From: Dastarcus helophoroides
Taxonomy: Eukaryota > Arthropoda > Insecta > Coleoptera > Bothrideridae
Direction of reading: 5' to 3'
DNA length: 64,000 bases
Assembly (NCBI GenBank): GCA_028583605.1
Contig: CM053328.1
Location: 7,712,836 to 7,776,835 of the forward strand
In this document: positions 46,325-56,949 of the stretch, one piece after another
How the letters are laid out: the number at the start of each line of letters is the position of its first letter
Position numbering within the stretch: position 1 is the stretch's first letter
Notes under the pieces: model-generated
The model's database searches: none
What the model saw: the letters and a program-made list of their open reading frames with translations, nothing else
What the model was told of the DNA's origin: nothing
Translations under genes and position numbers: made by a program

Positions 46325-47314
46325 TTTTCTCTTGAATTTCTAGCTCTATATTTAAAGTGATTACTCTTTTCTTTAAATTTCGATTTTAAACCGAAATTCT
46401 TTTCTTTAAATTTCCACTTTCAACCGGAAAAGTTGCGAAACAAAGGAAACGAACAAATGGCAAATGAAAAGTCAGTTTTTCAAAATTCTTCGCAATATTT
46501 AATTTCATGTATTCTCTAAGTTTAACCCTAAACAAAATTAATGATAGAAGTAAAAAAATATTGGGGTGAGAGTAAATTGCACCGGCGTATTTCCGTAATC
46601 ATTCATCCCAAACCGTCGGTCGTAATCGGAAGGGTTCGAAATGGCGCCAGCTACTGCGCGGTACAAATTAAATATATGTTTCTATTTTATTTTCCCTGCA
46701 GTTCCAAGAACCACCTTCTTTCCTTCTGCACGCAGGGGAAATGGATCAAATGTTATTTTATTAAACCGAAAAATTTTCCTCGGTTTTTAAGGAAATAGTG
46801 TTGTGTGGGTGCCTTAAAAAGTGATCCTTCGAACGCATATCCTGTTGATAAGGTATTTTTTTAGTACGTTAAAACAGGATTTAGTAATCCATGGATTTTT
46901 TTTTACTTAACTTAAATAACAATAGCTTAGAAATTATAGCACTTCACCGGCAAAAAGGAAAATTTGATCATAGAAAATACTTCTTGATCCTTGAAAAACT
47001 TAATGAGTATTTTATAAATAAATTAAAAAAACATTTAATAATTATTATTGTGTTTCCGAATAGTTGTTATAAATAAAAACAAATTTCCCAATTGAAAGCA
47101 ATAATCTTCATTGCTTAATCATTTATTTATTTATTTTTTAATTAACAATTTATTTACTTCTCAAGTATATTTTCAAGTATATAGACGTTTTTTAAATTTA
47201 AAAAAAAAACTAAATTTTTATTTAATATACCTTTATTATACCATTCAGTGTTGTTTGTTTTTACCAACATTTAAACTTTACCAACGCTATGTTGCATATT
47301 CATATAAAATATAT
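46325..47314. other. Unique spacer between the two inverted hAT copies
   Basis: At 46,545-46,860 the composition is close to that of normal DNA, with words such as GGCGCCAGCTACTGCGCGG; it lacks filler motifs and could be a conserved non-coding element or exon. The frame at 46,541-46,798 is not protein-like enough to call. The rest is AT-rich. Confidence 0.35.
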
Positions 47315-49331
47315 CAGGGCTTCGAACCGTTATTTTTTTCGTTCCGGTTTTCAGTTTTCGTTCCAGCAAAAAATTTATATCGGTTTAGTTCCGGTTTTTG
47401 TTCCGACTAAAATAACGGGTTTTTCCGGTTTTCGGTTTTCGATTCAGTTCCAGGTATCTCATTTATTCTTCAAAAGTTTTTCGAATTAAACCTTGTTATT
47501 CGAACATAATTTAGAAAATGTTCTGCACTTTTTTTTCTTTAATATTACAACATGCAACTACTCTGATTTTGCCTAAAATTTAAGGAAAATATTTTTCATT
47601 TTTCAAGTTAAAAAATGTCAAGCTGTAACCCTGAATTTTGAGTTCAATTTAAGTTCAAATTTCAAGAAAAACCTGTACTTTATAAATAACTAAATCGGAA
47701 TTTCGGGTTTAGAAATTTTAAATTTAAATTGTAGACTCTTATTGATCGGAAATATTACCATTATTGATTTTATTTAACATTTCTCCGTTAAATATTTCTA
47801 AATTGGGTCGCAGAATGGTTTAAATTTAAACAGGGAATTTTCATAAAAATCTTAAATTATATACCCAAGAGTTAACAAGTTCTACAATATACAAAATTTG
47901 GCGATTAAAATCGAAAATTTGAAAGACTTTTCTTTTTTATTATTTTGATTTTCTAGCGAAGTTTTGACTTTGATTTGCTTTTTCTAACAAAATTGATTTT
48001 TGGTGTTTTGACTTTGTTTTCTTGAACTTTGGATTAAAGAGATCAAATGAAAAAATAAACGGAAATGATAAACACCAAAAAATATAAAATGAAAAGTTTT
48101 AAATTGAGATTTTGATGAAACGGTCAAAATTTCAAAAAAGCAGCTTCACAATTTAACAGAAGAATTTTCAAAATGTATACCTCAATTTAGAAATATCGAC
48201 CTTAAACCCAAACATTGGATTTTTTAAAATTTGTATGTATTTTTTATTATTTTTTTTCTCTAAAATTCTACTTTAAATAAAATTTAGTCTTTCTCTAACA
48301 ATTATAACCCTTTTTATCGACATGTTGACCTTTATTCTTTAATTCTAGACATTTTTATCGCAATTTTGAGTTAAAACTCGGACTATAAGTTTGAATTTGG
48401 AAGTTTCGAGTTTTAGCTCGAAAACTCGAAAATTTCCAGGACTTGAAATTGTGAGATTAATTTAAAAAAACTGTTAATCATAGATTTAGTTAGTTTTTCC
48501 TCAAAATTTAAACTTTTTCCAATAATGTTAATTTTTTTCTTAAAATTTGGATATTCTTTCGAGATTTCGTATTAAGATTCAAAATAAAAAATAAAATATT
48601 CAAACTGAAATTAACATGTTTGCTGTCAATATTTTTAGTAAAAATTCGAAATTTTTATTTTAAATGTATATTTTAAGCGTAAAAATAAAGAATCTACAAA
48701 AAAGGCAATTTCGATTATTTCTAAATTTCAATTTTCTACAGAAAAATTGAAATTTCAAGATCAACGACCAATTTTCTGGAAAAAAAACGCAAGTTTCAAT
48801 TTTAAAGACGAAATTATAGGAAAACTTCTAGCTTTAACTAAAAATGTTGCGAAGAGATTTAATATTTTGAGAATCGATTTTTGACACAAAATTTCAAAGA
48901 GCAAAGGGCCGAACGTTTGAGTTTATATCAGAAGTTTCGCAAAAACATTTAATATTTAAAAAAACACAATTTTGACGTCTAAATTCTAAACAATCTGAAA
49001 AAAATATAGTAGATTTGAGGCTAAAGTCGAAATCTTGAGAAAAATAATCAAAGTTTTCAGAATAAAATTTACTATTTTAGCGTAAACAAAATCGTTGGAA
49101 GTTTAAATTAGATATTTTCCAAGATGTCACCATTTAAAGATCCAATTTCACCATTTGCAAAATCCCAGCTTTAAATTGGAATATAATATTGTATTTTTTT
49201 TCTGAAATTTTGATTCAAAATTTAAAAATTTCAAGATTTATTTTGAAATAGCAAGATTTCAGCAAACATTTTAAGAAAAAAATCATGGAATTTTAGAAAG
49301 TTTTAGGAAGCCATAAGAATTTAAATTTGAT
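47315..49331 (-). mobile_element. Non-autonomous hAT-like element, copy 4, truncated, inverted
   Basis: It starts CAGGGCTTCGAACCGTTATT, which corresponds to the right end of copy 3 read on the other strand. It then follows copy 3 in reverse to about 49,331, where similarity ends abruptly inside the left arm. Left 8-bp flank is AAAATATAT-like; the other terminus is absent, so no duplication can be tested. Non-coding. Confidence 0.82.
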
Positions 49332-49790
49332 AATTCTCTGATTTCTTTATCTACTGGTTGCATAACTAGTAAAATTAGAGAGTTTTTGATAAAGTACCCC
49401 ATATGGATGACCATAAGCTTAATTACTCACACAAAAAAGACAGGTGAAGCATGATGAGGACACTAGTTGAAGCTAAACCTACTCACCCTCTTATATATTA
49501 GCACCTGCTGTTATTCCCACTGGAGGTAATATCGATGTAACAACAAATTACAGTCAATTTACCCGAAGTGACTGGTAATTAATAATCGTGAAGCAAAACG
49601 AGAAGAGCCGTTAAGTGTTTACAGACCTTAATTTCCTGTTGTCAGCTTGGTCATTCTAGTTAGGTTGATCGTGTAACATTACTATAAGGAATAAGAAAAA
49701 AATACATTTTAATTATGCACCTATGCGGAAAAATAATAATTTTAATGTAAAACCCAATTCAATTCTACAAAATATGAATTTTAATCAATA
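49332..49790. other. Short unique intergenic sequence
   Basis: Moderate GC and no repeats or frames recognised. It ends at the TA target of the mariner element. Confidence 0.35.
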
Positions 49791-51060
49791 CGAGGTACGT
49801 TCAAAAAGTAAGGTGACTTTTCAAGTTTCGCAGGCAACGTACATACGATTATCGATTTTTTGTTGTTGTTTTGTTGGTACACATGTCCCGAACATATGTT
49901 CACAGTTTTAAGTACATAGCATACCTAGTTTGTTTTTGAGAGATAAAAAGGTTACACGTATTTTGTTGTGCTCGGCGATTTTCTATTATTATAAAAAATG
50001 GAGCCAAAAATTTGCATCAAATTTTGTGTGAAAAATGGCATGAAGTGCTCTAAAACCCTTGAAATGTTGTCAGTGGCATACGGTGAGTTTGCTCTAAGTC
50101 AAAAAAATGTTTCCGAGTGTTTCCGAAGTTGATGACGAATCTTGCTCTGGACGCCCCAGCACATCAACAACAGAAGATATCGCCGAAGATGTAAAGAAAA
50201 TTGTTTTTGAAAATCGTCGAATTACCATAAGAGAAGTCGCTGAGGATGTCGGCTTGTGTCATGCAATTTTTTCGGATGTTTTGGGCATGAGACGTGTGTC
50301 AGCGAAGTTTATCCCGAAACTTCTGAATTTTGATCAGAAAAACCGTCGCATGAACATCGCTCAGGAGTTCCTAAATGACATCAATGATGATCCTGATTTT
50401 CTCAAAAGGGTCATAGCTGGTGACAAATCATGGGTATATGGTTATGACGTCCAAGCCACAGCCCAATCGTCACCCGGGAGAGCCAAGACCGAAAAAAGCA
50501 TGCCAAGTCCAATCAAATGTCAAAGTTTTGCTCATTTTTTTTTTGACTACCATGGCGTAATACATCAGAAGTTTTTACCTCAAGATCGTACGCTCAATAA
50601 GGAGTATTACCTTGAAGTTATGCGACGTTTGCGAGAAGCAATACGAAAAAAACGTCCGGAATTGTGGAAGAATAATTCATGGCTTTTGCATCACGATAGT
50701 GCACCTGCTCATTCACCGTCGCTTGGCAGAGGTTTTTTGGCCAAAAACAACACGACAATCATGCCTCAGCCACCATACTCACCGGATTTTGCCCCCTGCG
50801 ACTTTTTCCTGTTCCCAAAACTTAAAAGACCTATGAAAGGACGGAGATTTGCAACGATTGAAGAAATAAAAACTGCGTCGCTAGAGGAGCTCAAGGCTAT
50901 ACCAAAAAATGCCTATAAGAAGTGCTTTAAAGATTGGAAAAAGCGTTGCCACAAGTGTATCTGAGGGGGATTACTTTGAAGGGGGCAATATAAATGTTGA
51001 TGAATAAATAAATATTTTTTCATAAAAATATAAAGCCATTTTACTTCTTGAACGACCTCG
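49791..51060 (+). mobile_element. mariner element (TA-flanked, 1,270 bp)
   Basis: TA dinucleotides flank it at 49,789-49,790 and 51,061-51,062. The terminal inverted repeats are CGAGGTACGTTCAAAAAGTA on the left and, read inward from the right, CGAGGTCGTTCAAGAAGTA. It contains one transposase gene in plus orientation. The size and structure are those of a full-length mariner. Confidence 0.92.
49998..50964 (+). pseudogene. mariner transposase, frameshifted
   Basis: Transposase cuts and pastes the element at TA sites. Translation from ATG 49,998 (MEPKICIKFCVKNGMKC) gives the first helix-turn-helix and then hits a TGA just after 50,125. A block is missing and the frame shifts there. The downstream frame to 50,964 carries SGRPSTST (linker), the second HTH, IAGDKSWVYGYD (first Asp), LLHHDSAPAHS (second Asp) and YSPDFAPCDFFLFP (third Asp), with 34 residues between the last two: an intact D,D34D triad. 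The catalytic half is therefore conserved while the DNA-binding half is broken, so the copy is probably inactive and recent. Confidence 0.9.
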
Positions 51061-51062
51061 TA

Positions 51063-52269
51063 TACTGCATATGAGCCTTTTTTTATTAATGCGTGGGAAA
51101 TCAACCCTTCAAAGGTGCGAGCTAAGAAATATTACGTTATTATACTCATTTTAAAGAATTGTCACTGATTTTTTAAATATTTCAGTGATTTTACCTACAA
51201 AATGCGAAAAAAGTTATCAAACTCAAGTTATTCGACACCAGAAGCTTTCGCGGCTCGAATATTTCTAATTTTCGAGGCGGTGTCCTAAATTTGCTAAAAT
51301 TATATTACACTTACAAAGAAAGGTGTCACCCAAACAAAGGGTAACATTAATATCAGATATGAATAACGCTTTATGTGGCAGCTACATCGATTTTATCGAG
51401 CCACATTCCCTAAGAATTCATCATCGCAAATTATTTTGGCCTCCTTCAGACGTTAATCCTGAAAACCTCGGACTTACCGAATATTACCAATATATCCGCC
51501 ACAATGAGTAAATGGCGTTTCACCTGTCGTGGGAAAAAGAAATCAACCACCCCTTCACAGCCGCACACTTGGGGCAGTTTTCCCGCGCAGGATGTTTATT
51601 TGCCGGCCGATTTATTAAATATTCAGGACAAACTGCCTTCATGTATGTGAGGTACGCGATGGCCGCTCTACACAAGTCCAACTTACCCCTAATAGATGTG
51701 GAAATATTGATAAAGCACTTGTCTTTTTGTAGGGGGTGCTTTACCTTGAAAGCGAAATTGCTGCCATTTAAAATCAACGGCCAATAAAAAACTTACACAT
51801 TTCGCTGTGTAACGACTTTTTCAATCTGCGAAAGAGCATAATTTTTTTCTAGATAAAATATAGTGCAACAATGCTTTTCTGTCTTTTAGTGCAACTTGAA
51901 TTTTCTTGATAACACAGAAGCTTCATTACAGCTCGATGATTTTTAAATCGAAGTCTTTTTACTCTCACTTTGTAAAATCTGTAACATTCCTTAGGTTAAC
52001 GAGAGCAACCCAGAGATAAAATAATTATAAATTCTGTTATTATTCCAGTCCATTTATTGTTAATACTGGGTCTGTCACTTGAAAAGGGCGCTGTTTAGAA
52101 ATACAACACGTTTAGTTTCCAAAAATTATGAAGCTTTATTTGAATTTCAAGAAAATAATGTAATGGATAGTTCGACTGAATGATAGTGGGCAAAATTGGC
52201 TCATCAGAACTAATGCTGGATTTGCGAATAGGTCCTATTAGTCCGCGTCCTAGGAATGGCAGCGGTTTA
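51063..52269. other. Unique region with a 155-codon frame interrupted by one stop
   Basis: At 51,323-51,787 two plus-strand frames in the same phase are separated only by TAA at 51,509-51,511. The combined product begins MSPKQRVTLISDMNNALCGSYIDFI and continues after the stop MAFHLSWEKEINHPFTAAHLG. Composition is GC-richer than the surroundings (GGCCGGC, TTCGCGGCTCG), but no domain is recognised. It may be a decayed gene, an exon read past its end, or a conserved non-coding block. The rest, to 52,269, has no features. Confidence 0.3.
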
Positions 52270-53804
52270 GGGGCGGCAAATTTCTATTTTAAACTGGAAA
52301 TATCATAGGACGATAAGCATAGTGAATCGGCCCCAAAAAGATATCTGGATCATTTTTTGAGAATGCTTTGCTACTAATAAGATTTTTTGATCCTGCAAGT
52401 TTCAGATCTCTATCTATTTTAGTTTTTGAATAAATCGAATAAATTCTAAAAAAATCGAAAAATAGAAAAAAACATTCTCAAAAACGACTTAATCGATTTA
52501 AATAAAATTTGAAAACATTATAGAAATATGCATAGGCTATATTCCCAAAAATTGACAGTCTATAATCATTATGTTATTTACGAAAAACGGACATTTTTTT
52601 TCAAAATTGTTTTTTTATGATAACGTTCTAAAACAATTTTAGAACTAATTTCTGTTTATGTCTTTTTTTGATGTAGCATAACCTTGCAAATGCTAAAACT
52701 GATCAAAAAGGTACGCCATATTGAAAAAAATAATAAAAACCGATTTTTTCATTAAAAAATTGATTTATATTTTAATTTCAGGAATATTGGGCTCATCTCA
52801 GAGATTATATTCCTACTAATAGGGTAATTTAACCCTGCAAGTTTCAGGGTTTTATTTATTTATTTTTATGGAAAAATTGGAAAAAACAAAAAATAGGTTT
52901 CAATTAAATTTGAAAATATTAGAAAGGTATATGAATGCTTTACTCAAAAAAAAAATATTAGCTCCTTTATAACCTTAATAATAATTATTAGAGACGTTCT
53001 AGAGCAGTTTTAAAGTTAACTTTCTTAATGCGTTTTTTGATATAGAATAATCTCTGGAATCCTTAAATTAATTAAACATCGATTTATTTCAATGTGATTT
53101 ATATCATTGAAACAACAGAAACAAAATATTCAAAAAAAATTATGAGACTTGTTTTACTAAAATATTATAATAAGTATATTAAAAAAATAATATATGAACT
53201 AGATATATTAAGATCTTGATAATTTTACTTAAAATATTTTTTGCATTTTACAGTACCAATATAAAAAATTATTAATCAATATGCTTGTAAAATGATTTAA
53301 TCAGAAAACTAAACAATTAGAGCGATTCCTTCCAAAATCAATGGGCTTTTATTCTTAGAAAACCATAAAAACATGAATATCAAAAATCAGTCAGAAATTG
53401 CTACCTGTAGCATGATCAGAAACGTACACATAGATCGACGAATGAAAATACGTGATTCAATGGGGAATTTTGGACTTAATAGCCGTTTCAAAATGTAGCA
53501 AATAATAATTTGTTTAGAAAAAACTCTCTTCTATCCAAAATGCTATATTACAACTGATTTGGTAGACATTCAATTATCTAACATGTTAACTATAATTTTA
53601 TGGTGAAAAATCAAGTTTTTGGTATTTATCGATAATAGAGCAACCGACGCAATGGTCATGGTGCAATAAACAGAATTTTCTAAACTGCAATTTTATAGTT
53701 TAAGAAATTAAAATTGATTATGATTGATCTGATCTATTGATGTTTTAAAGTTAAAGCGAAGAAGGATACGTTAAGTAAAATTATTAACATTTAAGACTAT
53801 TTAA

Positions 53805-54035
53805 AAAATTGATACCCAAATCTTGTCCCCTGAAACCAAGAAAGATTAAAAAACACAACAGTTGCTCTAACGCGTTTCAACAGCCAAGCTATCATCTTCA
53901 AAGGGATACTGTACAGTACTGAGTGTCTCTCTGAAGATGATACCTTGGCTATCGAAACGCGTTGGAGCACTGTTGTTGGGTTTTTTTTTAATCTTTCTTC
54001 GTTTCAGGGAACAAGATTTATGTATCAATTTTTAA
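53805..54035. repeat. Palindromic unit of the AAATCTTGTCCCCTGAAAC family, copy 1
   Basis: It begins near TTGATACCCAAATCTTGTCC and ends with the inverted GGAACAAGATTTATGTATCAA; both arms carry CCTGAAACCAAGAAAGATTA and TAACGCGTTTCAACAGCCAAG or their reverse complements. The centre is TACTGTACAGTACTG. The two arms differ at several positions. Similar single-arm units lie at 57.2 and 59.8 kb. Likely related to Penelope-like terminal repeats (inference from the CTGAAGATG...GAAACGCG motif). Confidence 0.75.
53918..53985 (+). ncRNA. Degenerate hammerhead-like motif in the palindromic unit
   Basis: CTCTGAAGATGATACCTTGG, then CTATCGAAACGCGTT. Core CTGAAGA fits CTGANGA; GATA/TATC can form stem II after one unpaired T; GAAA is followed by the palindromic ACGCGT. 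TCTC upstream can pair with GGAG downstream, and GTGA with CACT, as stem I. The extra T next to stem II departs from a strict hammerhead. The opposite arm (53,868-53,905, minus) has TTGAAGA and is weaker. Confidence 0.35.
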
Positions 54036-55703
54036 AGAGAATCGAGGACCAGTCCGTTTTACCAAAATTCAAGTATACTTCTTATTGATTTTTCAATATT
54101 TTGATATTTAAGGTGCAACGGATACATCCGCAGAGATCAATAGTATCAGTGGAACGTGGAACGTCCTTTTTTTAGTCGTCAACAATATTTTGTCACACGA
54201 CGTTTTTTTTAGTCATCAAAAAATATTTTAGAATATTTCTTTTTAGAAACATTTATTTAGTCATAAAAATATTAATAATACAATTTTGTTTATCATCGAT
54301 TTTTTAGAGCTTAGATTTAACAAACGTTGCGGCTTTAAATATGGATTGCTCTTATAACTAAGGAAAATTAAATACTAAACTTTTTTTTAGAAATGTCTTC
54401 ACTTTGAGTTGACAAATAAGCACAGAAAGTTCCCTACCAAGTGCATGTGCGGATTGGCCACCATATTAAGTTAAAGATGGAAAATTTTGTTTTTTGTCAA
54501 CAACTAACACAATTTTAGTCCTAACAAAAATGTTTTACATAAAAGTTAGAAAGCATAAAATTTACTGCAAAGAAGTTATTTGCCATTTTTTCGTAGATCT
54601 AGTCGTTACTGGGAAAATGCCATGCTTTTGAATATTTGCATTGATTTCAACATCACCTAAACAGTATAGCATGTGATGCGTTTTTTTAATTAATTTTGCC
54701 AAGATGCCTAATGTACTTTTCTGTCTTTGGTTAAATTCGTTATTTATTGACATCACTGTTTTTATTGGTCTTGATGTTATGTTCTTCATCTAATAATTTA
54801 CTTTCATGTCGTGATCAAAAAAAAATAATTACGAGAGTATCTACAAAGGTTTCAAGCTTTGTGGTATGTATAAAGGTTTCAACGGTTTCGTATGTCGACC
54901 ACCAACAAATCTACTAGTATTAATTGCCTAGTTAGTAGCTCTCTAAGATACGAGGAATCTCCTGATTACATATTTTTTTACTTTTTTTGTTGTTCGCAAA
55001 ATTAGTGAAAATCTATAGAATACGAACCATCGACCAACTGTCTTTGCAAAAAGTAATCTGATCTCGTTTTAGACATTTATTCATTTAGAACCCGTCAGCG
55101 TGTAAACGACGATAACGATGATGAAGGTGAATGTTAATTAACTCAGAAACGTAACATTCAGACTAACAAAAACAGCCCTTCCGCCAAAAAAATTGCAAAT
55201 TCAATGGAAGAGGTGAAGTAGGTTAGGTCTTCTGAAGATATTGCTTAAAAAGTACAGACCAGAATCTATACATTTTGGGTAGTGCAGAAATGAGTGTGAC
55301 TAGACATTTTCTCAATAACGACTAGCTCTACAAAAAAATGGTTAATAACTTTTTTGTAGAAAATTTAAAGTTCCCCGACATTTATTAAAATCATTTTTTT
55401 GTTAGATCAAGATTGTGGAAATTATTGGCAAAGAAACAAAATGTTCCATCTTCAAATCAATATAGCGGCCGTTCCCCACACGATCTTACTAAGGAACTTT
55501 ATAAATTTATTTGTGAAGCGTAAGTGAAGATATTTCTAAAAAAAAATTTAGTATTTAATTTTTTTGCAACAGGGGTGATTTTTCATCTATTTTTCCTGGA
55601 CTACTTCGGCGTAAATAAAACATGTCTACATTGAGATTTTGCCTTTGTTCGAAATTATTGATAAAAAACACCCGCAAAATGTGGAATCAAAATGCAAATT
55701 GAT
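54036..55703. other. Interior of the foldback element with exon-like traces
   Basis: At 55,406-55,519 (+) a 114-nt block is bounded by TTTTTTGTTAG and GCGTAAGTG, matching splice acceptor and donor, and encodes RLWKLLAKKQNVPSSNQYSG and then RSPHDLTKELYKFICEA without stops. A minus-strand frame at 54,562-54,789 contains MLYCLGDVEINANIQKHGIF. These may be remnants of one or two old element-encoded genes; no family recognised. Confidence 0.3.
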
Positions 55704-55714
55704 TCTGAATTCTG

Positions 55715-55886
55715 GTGGTAGTACGCTTGACGCCTGTGAAGGTTTTAGTACTTACTTGTCGGAACATTTGTTAGTATTCGAGTTGGATATACCAAACTGA
55801 CGAGATCTAACAAGATCGAAACCGCTAGTTGATTTCCAAACTTTGAATCTAATAAATGTTCAAACCTATTGGTCTGTGCATTAGAA
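55715..55886 (+). mobile_element. 172-bp derivative of the Jockey LINE: 5' end joined to 3' end, with HHR
   Basis: It begins GTGGTAGTACGCTTGACG and runs to CGGAACATTTGTT, matching 7,945-8,014 of the LINE with a small deletion. It then jumps at a TGTT microhomology to AGTATTCGAGTTGGATATA and the rest of the LINE 3' end (12,195-12,310). Flanks share TCTGAATTCTG (55,704-55,714 and 55,887-55,897), an 11-bp target-site duplication, so it moved as a unit. It has no coding capacity and must be mobilised in trans, presumably by the Jockey proteins (inference). Confidence 0.82.
55773..55850 (+). ncRNA. Type I hammerhead ribozyme candidate (Jockey-derived element)
   Basis: Stem I upstream arm ATTCGAGTTGGATATACCAAA, then CTGACGA at 55,797-55,803, stem II GATCT-AACA-AGATC, and GAAA. 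The core and stem II are perfect and uninterrupted, unlike the longer LINE copy. The stem III/cleavage segment reads ACCGCTAGTT, where the LINE has ACCGGTATTTGG, so this side has drifted. The LINE copy has the reverse defect; combining the two observations implies an ancestral intact hammerhead. Confidence 0.6.
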
Positions 55887-56749
55887 TCTGAATTCTGATT
55901 AAATTAATATTAAACATATTGATAAATAACTGTATGCACATGTTATATTGATATGTTAAAATGCAAAAGGGTATTTTAACTAAAATTATTGACATCTTTG
56001 CTAATATATACTTTTAATTAATTTTTAAATACTTTAGTATTTTAGTAAAATATTCATATACTTTTTTTGAATGTTTGGTTTCTGTTGTTTCAATGATATA
56101 AAAAACATTGAAATTAATCGATTGTTATTTGCACATTCTCAATCAATCGAGATATTATTTTATATCAAAAAACACATTAAGAAAGTCAGCTTTAAAATTG
56201 TTCTTGAACGTACCACAAAGGAAAAAAAATCGCAAAAGACTAACTCTTTCTAACAATTATTATTAAAATTAAGAGCTAGTATTTTTTTAAGCAAAACATT
56301 TATATATCTCTATAATGTTTCCAAATTTCAGTGAAATCGGTTTTATGCTGTGTTTGAGAAAAAAAAGTTCCTATTTTTTGTTTTTTTCGATTTTTTCAAA
56401 AGTGAAAATAAATAGAATTCTTCTACTTGCAGGATCAAACTATCCCATTAGCAGGAATATACTCTTCAGAGATGACCCCAATATTCCTGAAATTAAAATA
56501 AATTAATTTTTAAATGAAAAAATTGGTTTTTATTTTTTTCAATATGGCGTACCTTTTTGATCAGTTTTAAAATTTGCAAGAATATTTTACATCAAAAATG
56601 ACATAAAAAAAGTTTATGTCAAAATTGTTCTAGAACGTTATCATAAAGAAAAAAAATAATTTCGAAAAAATTGCCCGTTTCTCCTAAATAACATAGACAT
56701 TTTGGGTTATTATTTTTTTTTCATATAACCTTTATGCATATCTATAACA

Positions 56750-56949
56750 AGTCACCCAATGGAGGTTTGCTCTCTTAGATACTTATACGACTGACTAACG
56801 GCTTTGAATTGGAAGTGTGTATAACCACCGTACCATGCTGATGAGGCCAAGGAAGGCCGAAACTAGTCTATGGTTGCGGTTGTACATATTTTTAATTTTA
56901 AGCAGGTTTAACTGTTTAATTACGAACATTTAATTGGTCATTTGTCACC
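56750..56949 (+). mobile_element. 200-bp hammerhead-bearing insertion with 9-bp TSD
   Basis: TCTATAACA flanks the unit (56,741-56,749 and 56,950-56,958). The empty site is visible in the opposite arm of the foldback element, where GCATATTTCTATAATGTTTT (reverse of 52,515-52,535) is uninterrupted, and the 440-bp repeat period on the right is exceeded by 200 bp. The insert starts AGTCACCCAATGGAGG and ends CATTTGTCACC. It encodes no protein and contains a hammerhead ribozyme near its middle. Size and content resemble animal retrozyme-type or Penelope-related non-autonomous units; no partner element is present in the window. Confidence 0.85.
56817..56887 (+). ncRNA. Type I hammerhead ribozyme
   Basis: All core elements are in canonical order: CTGATGA (56,838-56,844), stem II GGCC-AAGGAA-GGCC (56,845-56,858), GAAA (56,859-56,862), stem III AC-TA-GT, and cleavage triplet GTC with predicted scission after C56,868. 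Stem I pairs 56,832-56,837 with 56,869-56,874 (6 bp), then a 6/4-nt internal loop, then 56,817-56,825 with 56,879-56,887 (9 bp with two G-U). An internal loop in stem I that could contact loop II is typical of natural fast hammerheads. The 2-bp stem III, within palindromic ACTAGT, would favour dimeric cleavage, as known for minimal hammerheads in retroelements. Confidence 0.88.

Larger units (their letters stand above)
44165..49331. repeat. Large inverted repeat (~2-kb arms) from head-to-head hAT copies 3 and 4
   Basis: The left arm, about 44,165-46,316, is matched in reverse orientation by 47,315-49,331. Paired blocks include the GTTCCAGCAAAAAATTTATA end, AGAGTAGTTACA, CTGTACTTTATAAATAAC, TTCGATTTTATT, GGTATATAATTTAAG and CGAGTTTTAGCTCG. 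The spacer is 46,317-47,314. The right copy stops at about 49,331, so its outer ~700 bp and second terminus are missing. Confidence 0.88.

Noticed and set aside
47289..47489. Frames rich in FRFSGFRF and similar words (also near 20,831 and 61,571)
   Set aside because: They translate the GAACCGG/CCGGTTTTC word arrays of hAT termini; short repeated peptides arise from the DNA repeat, not from a gene.
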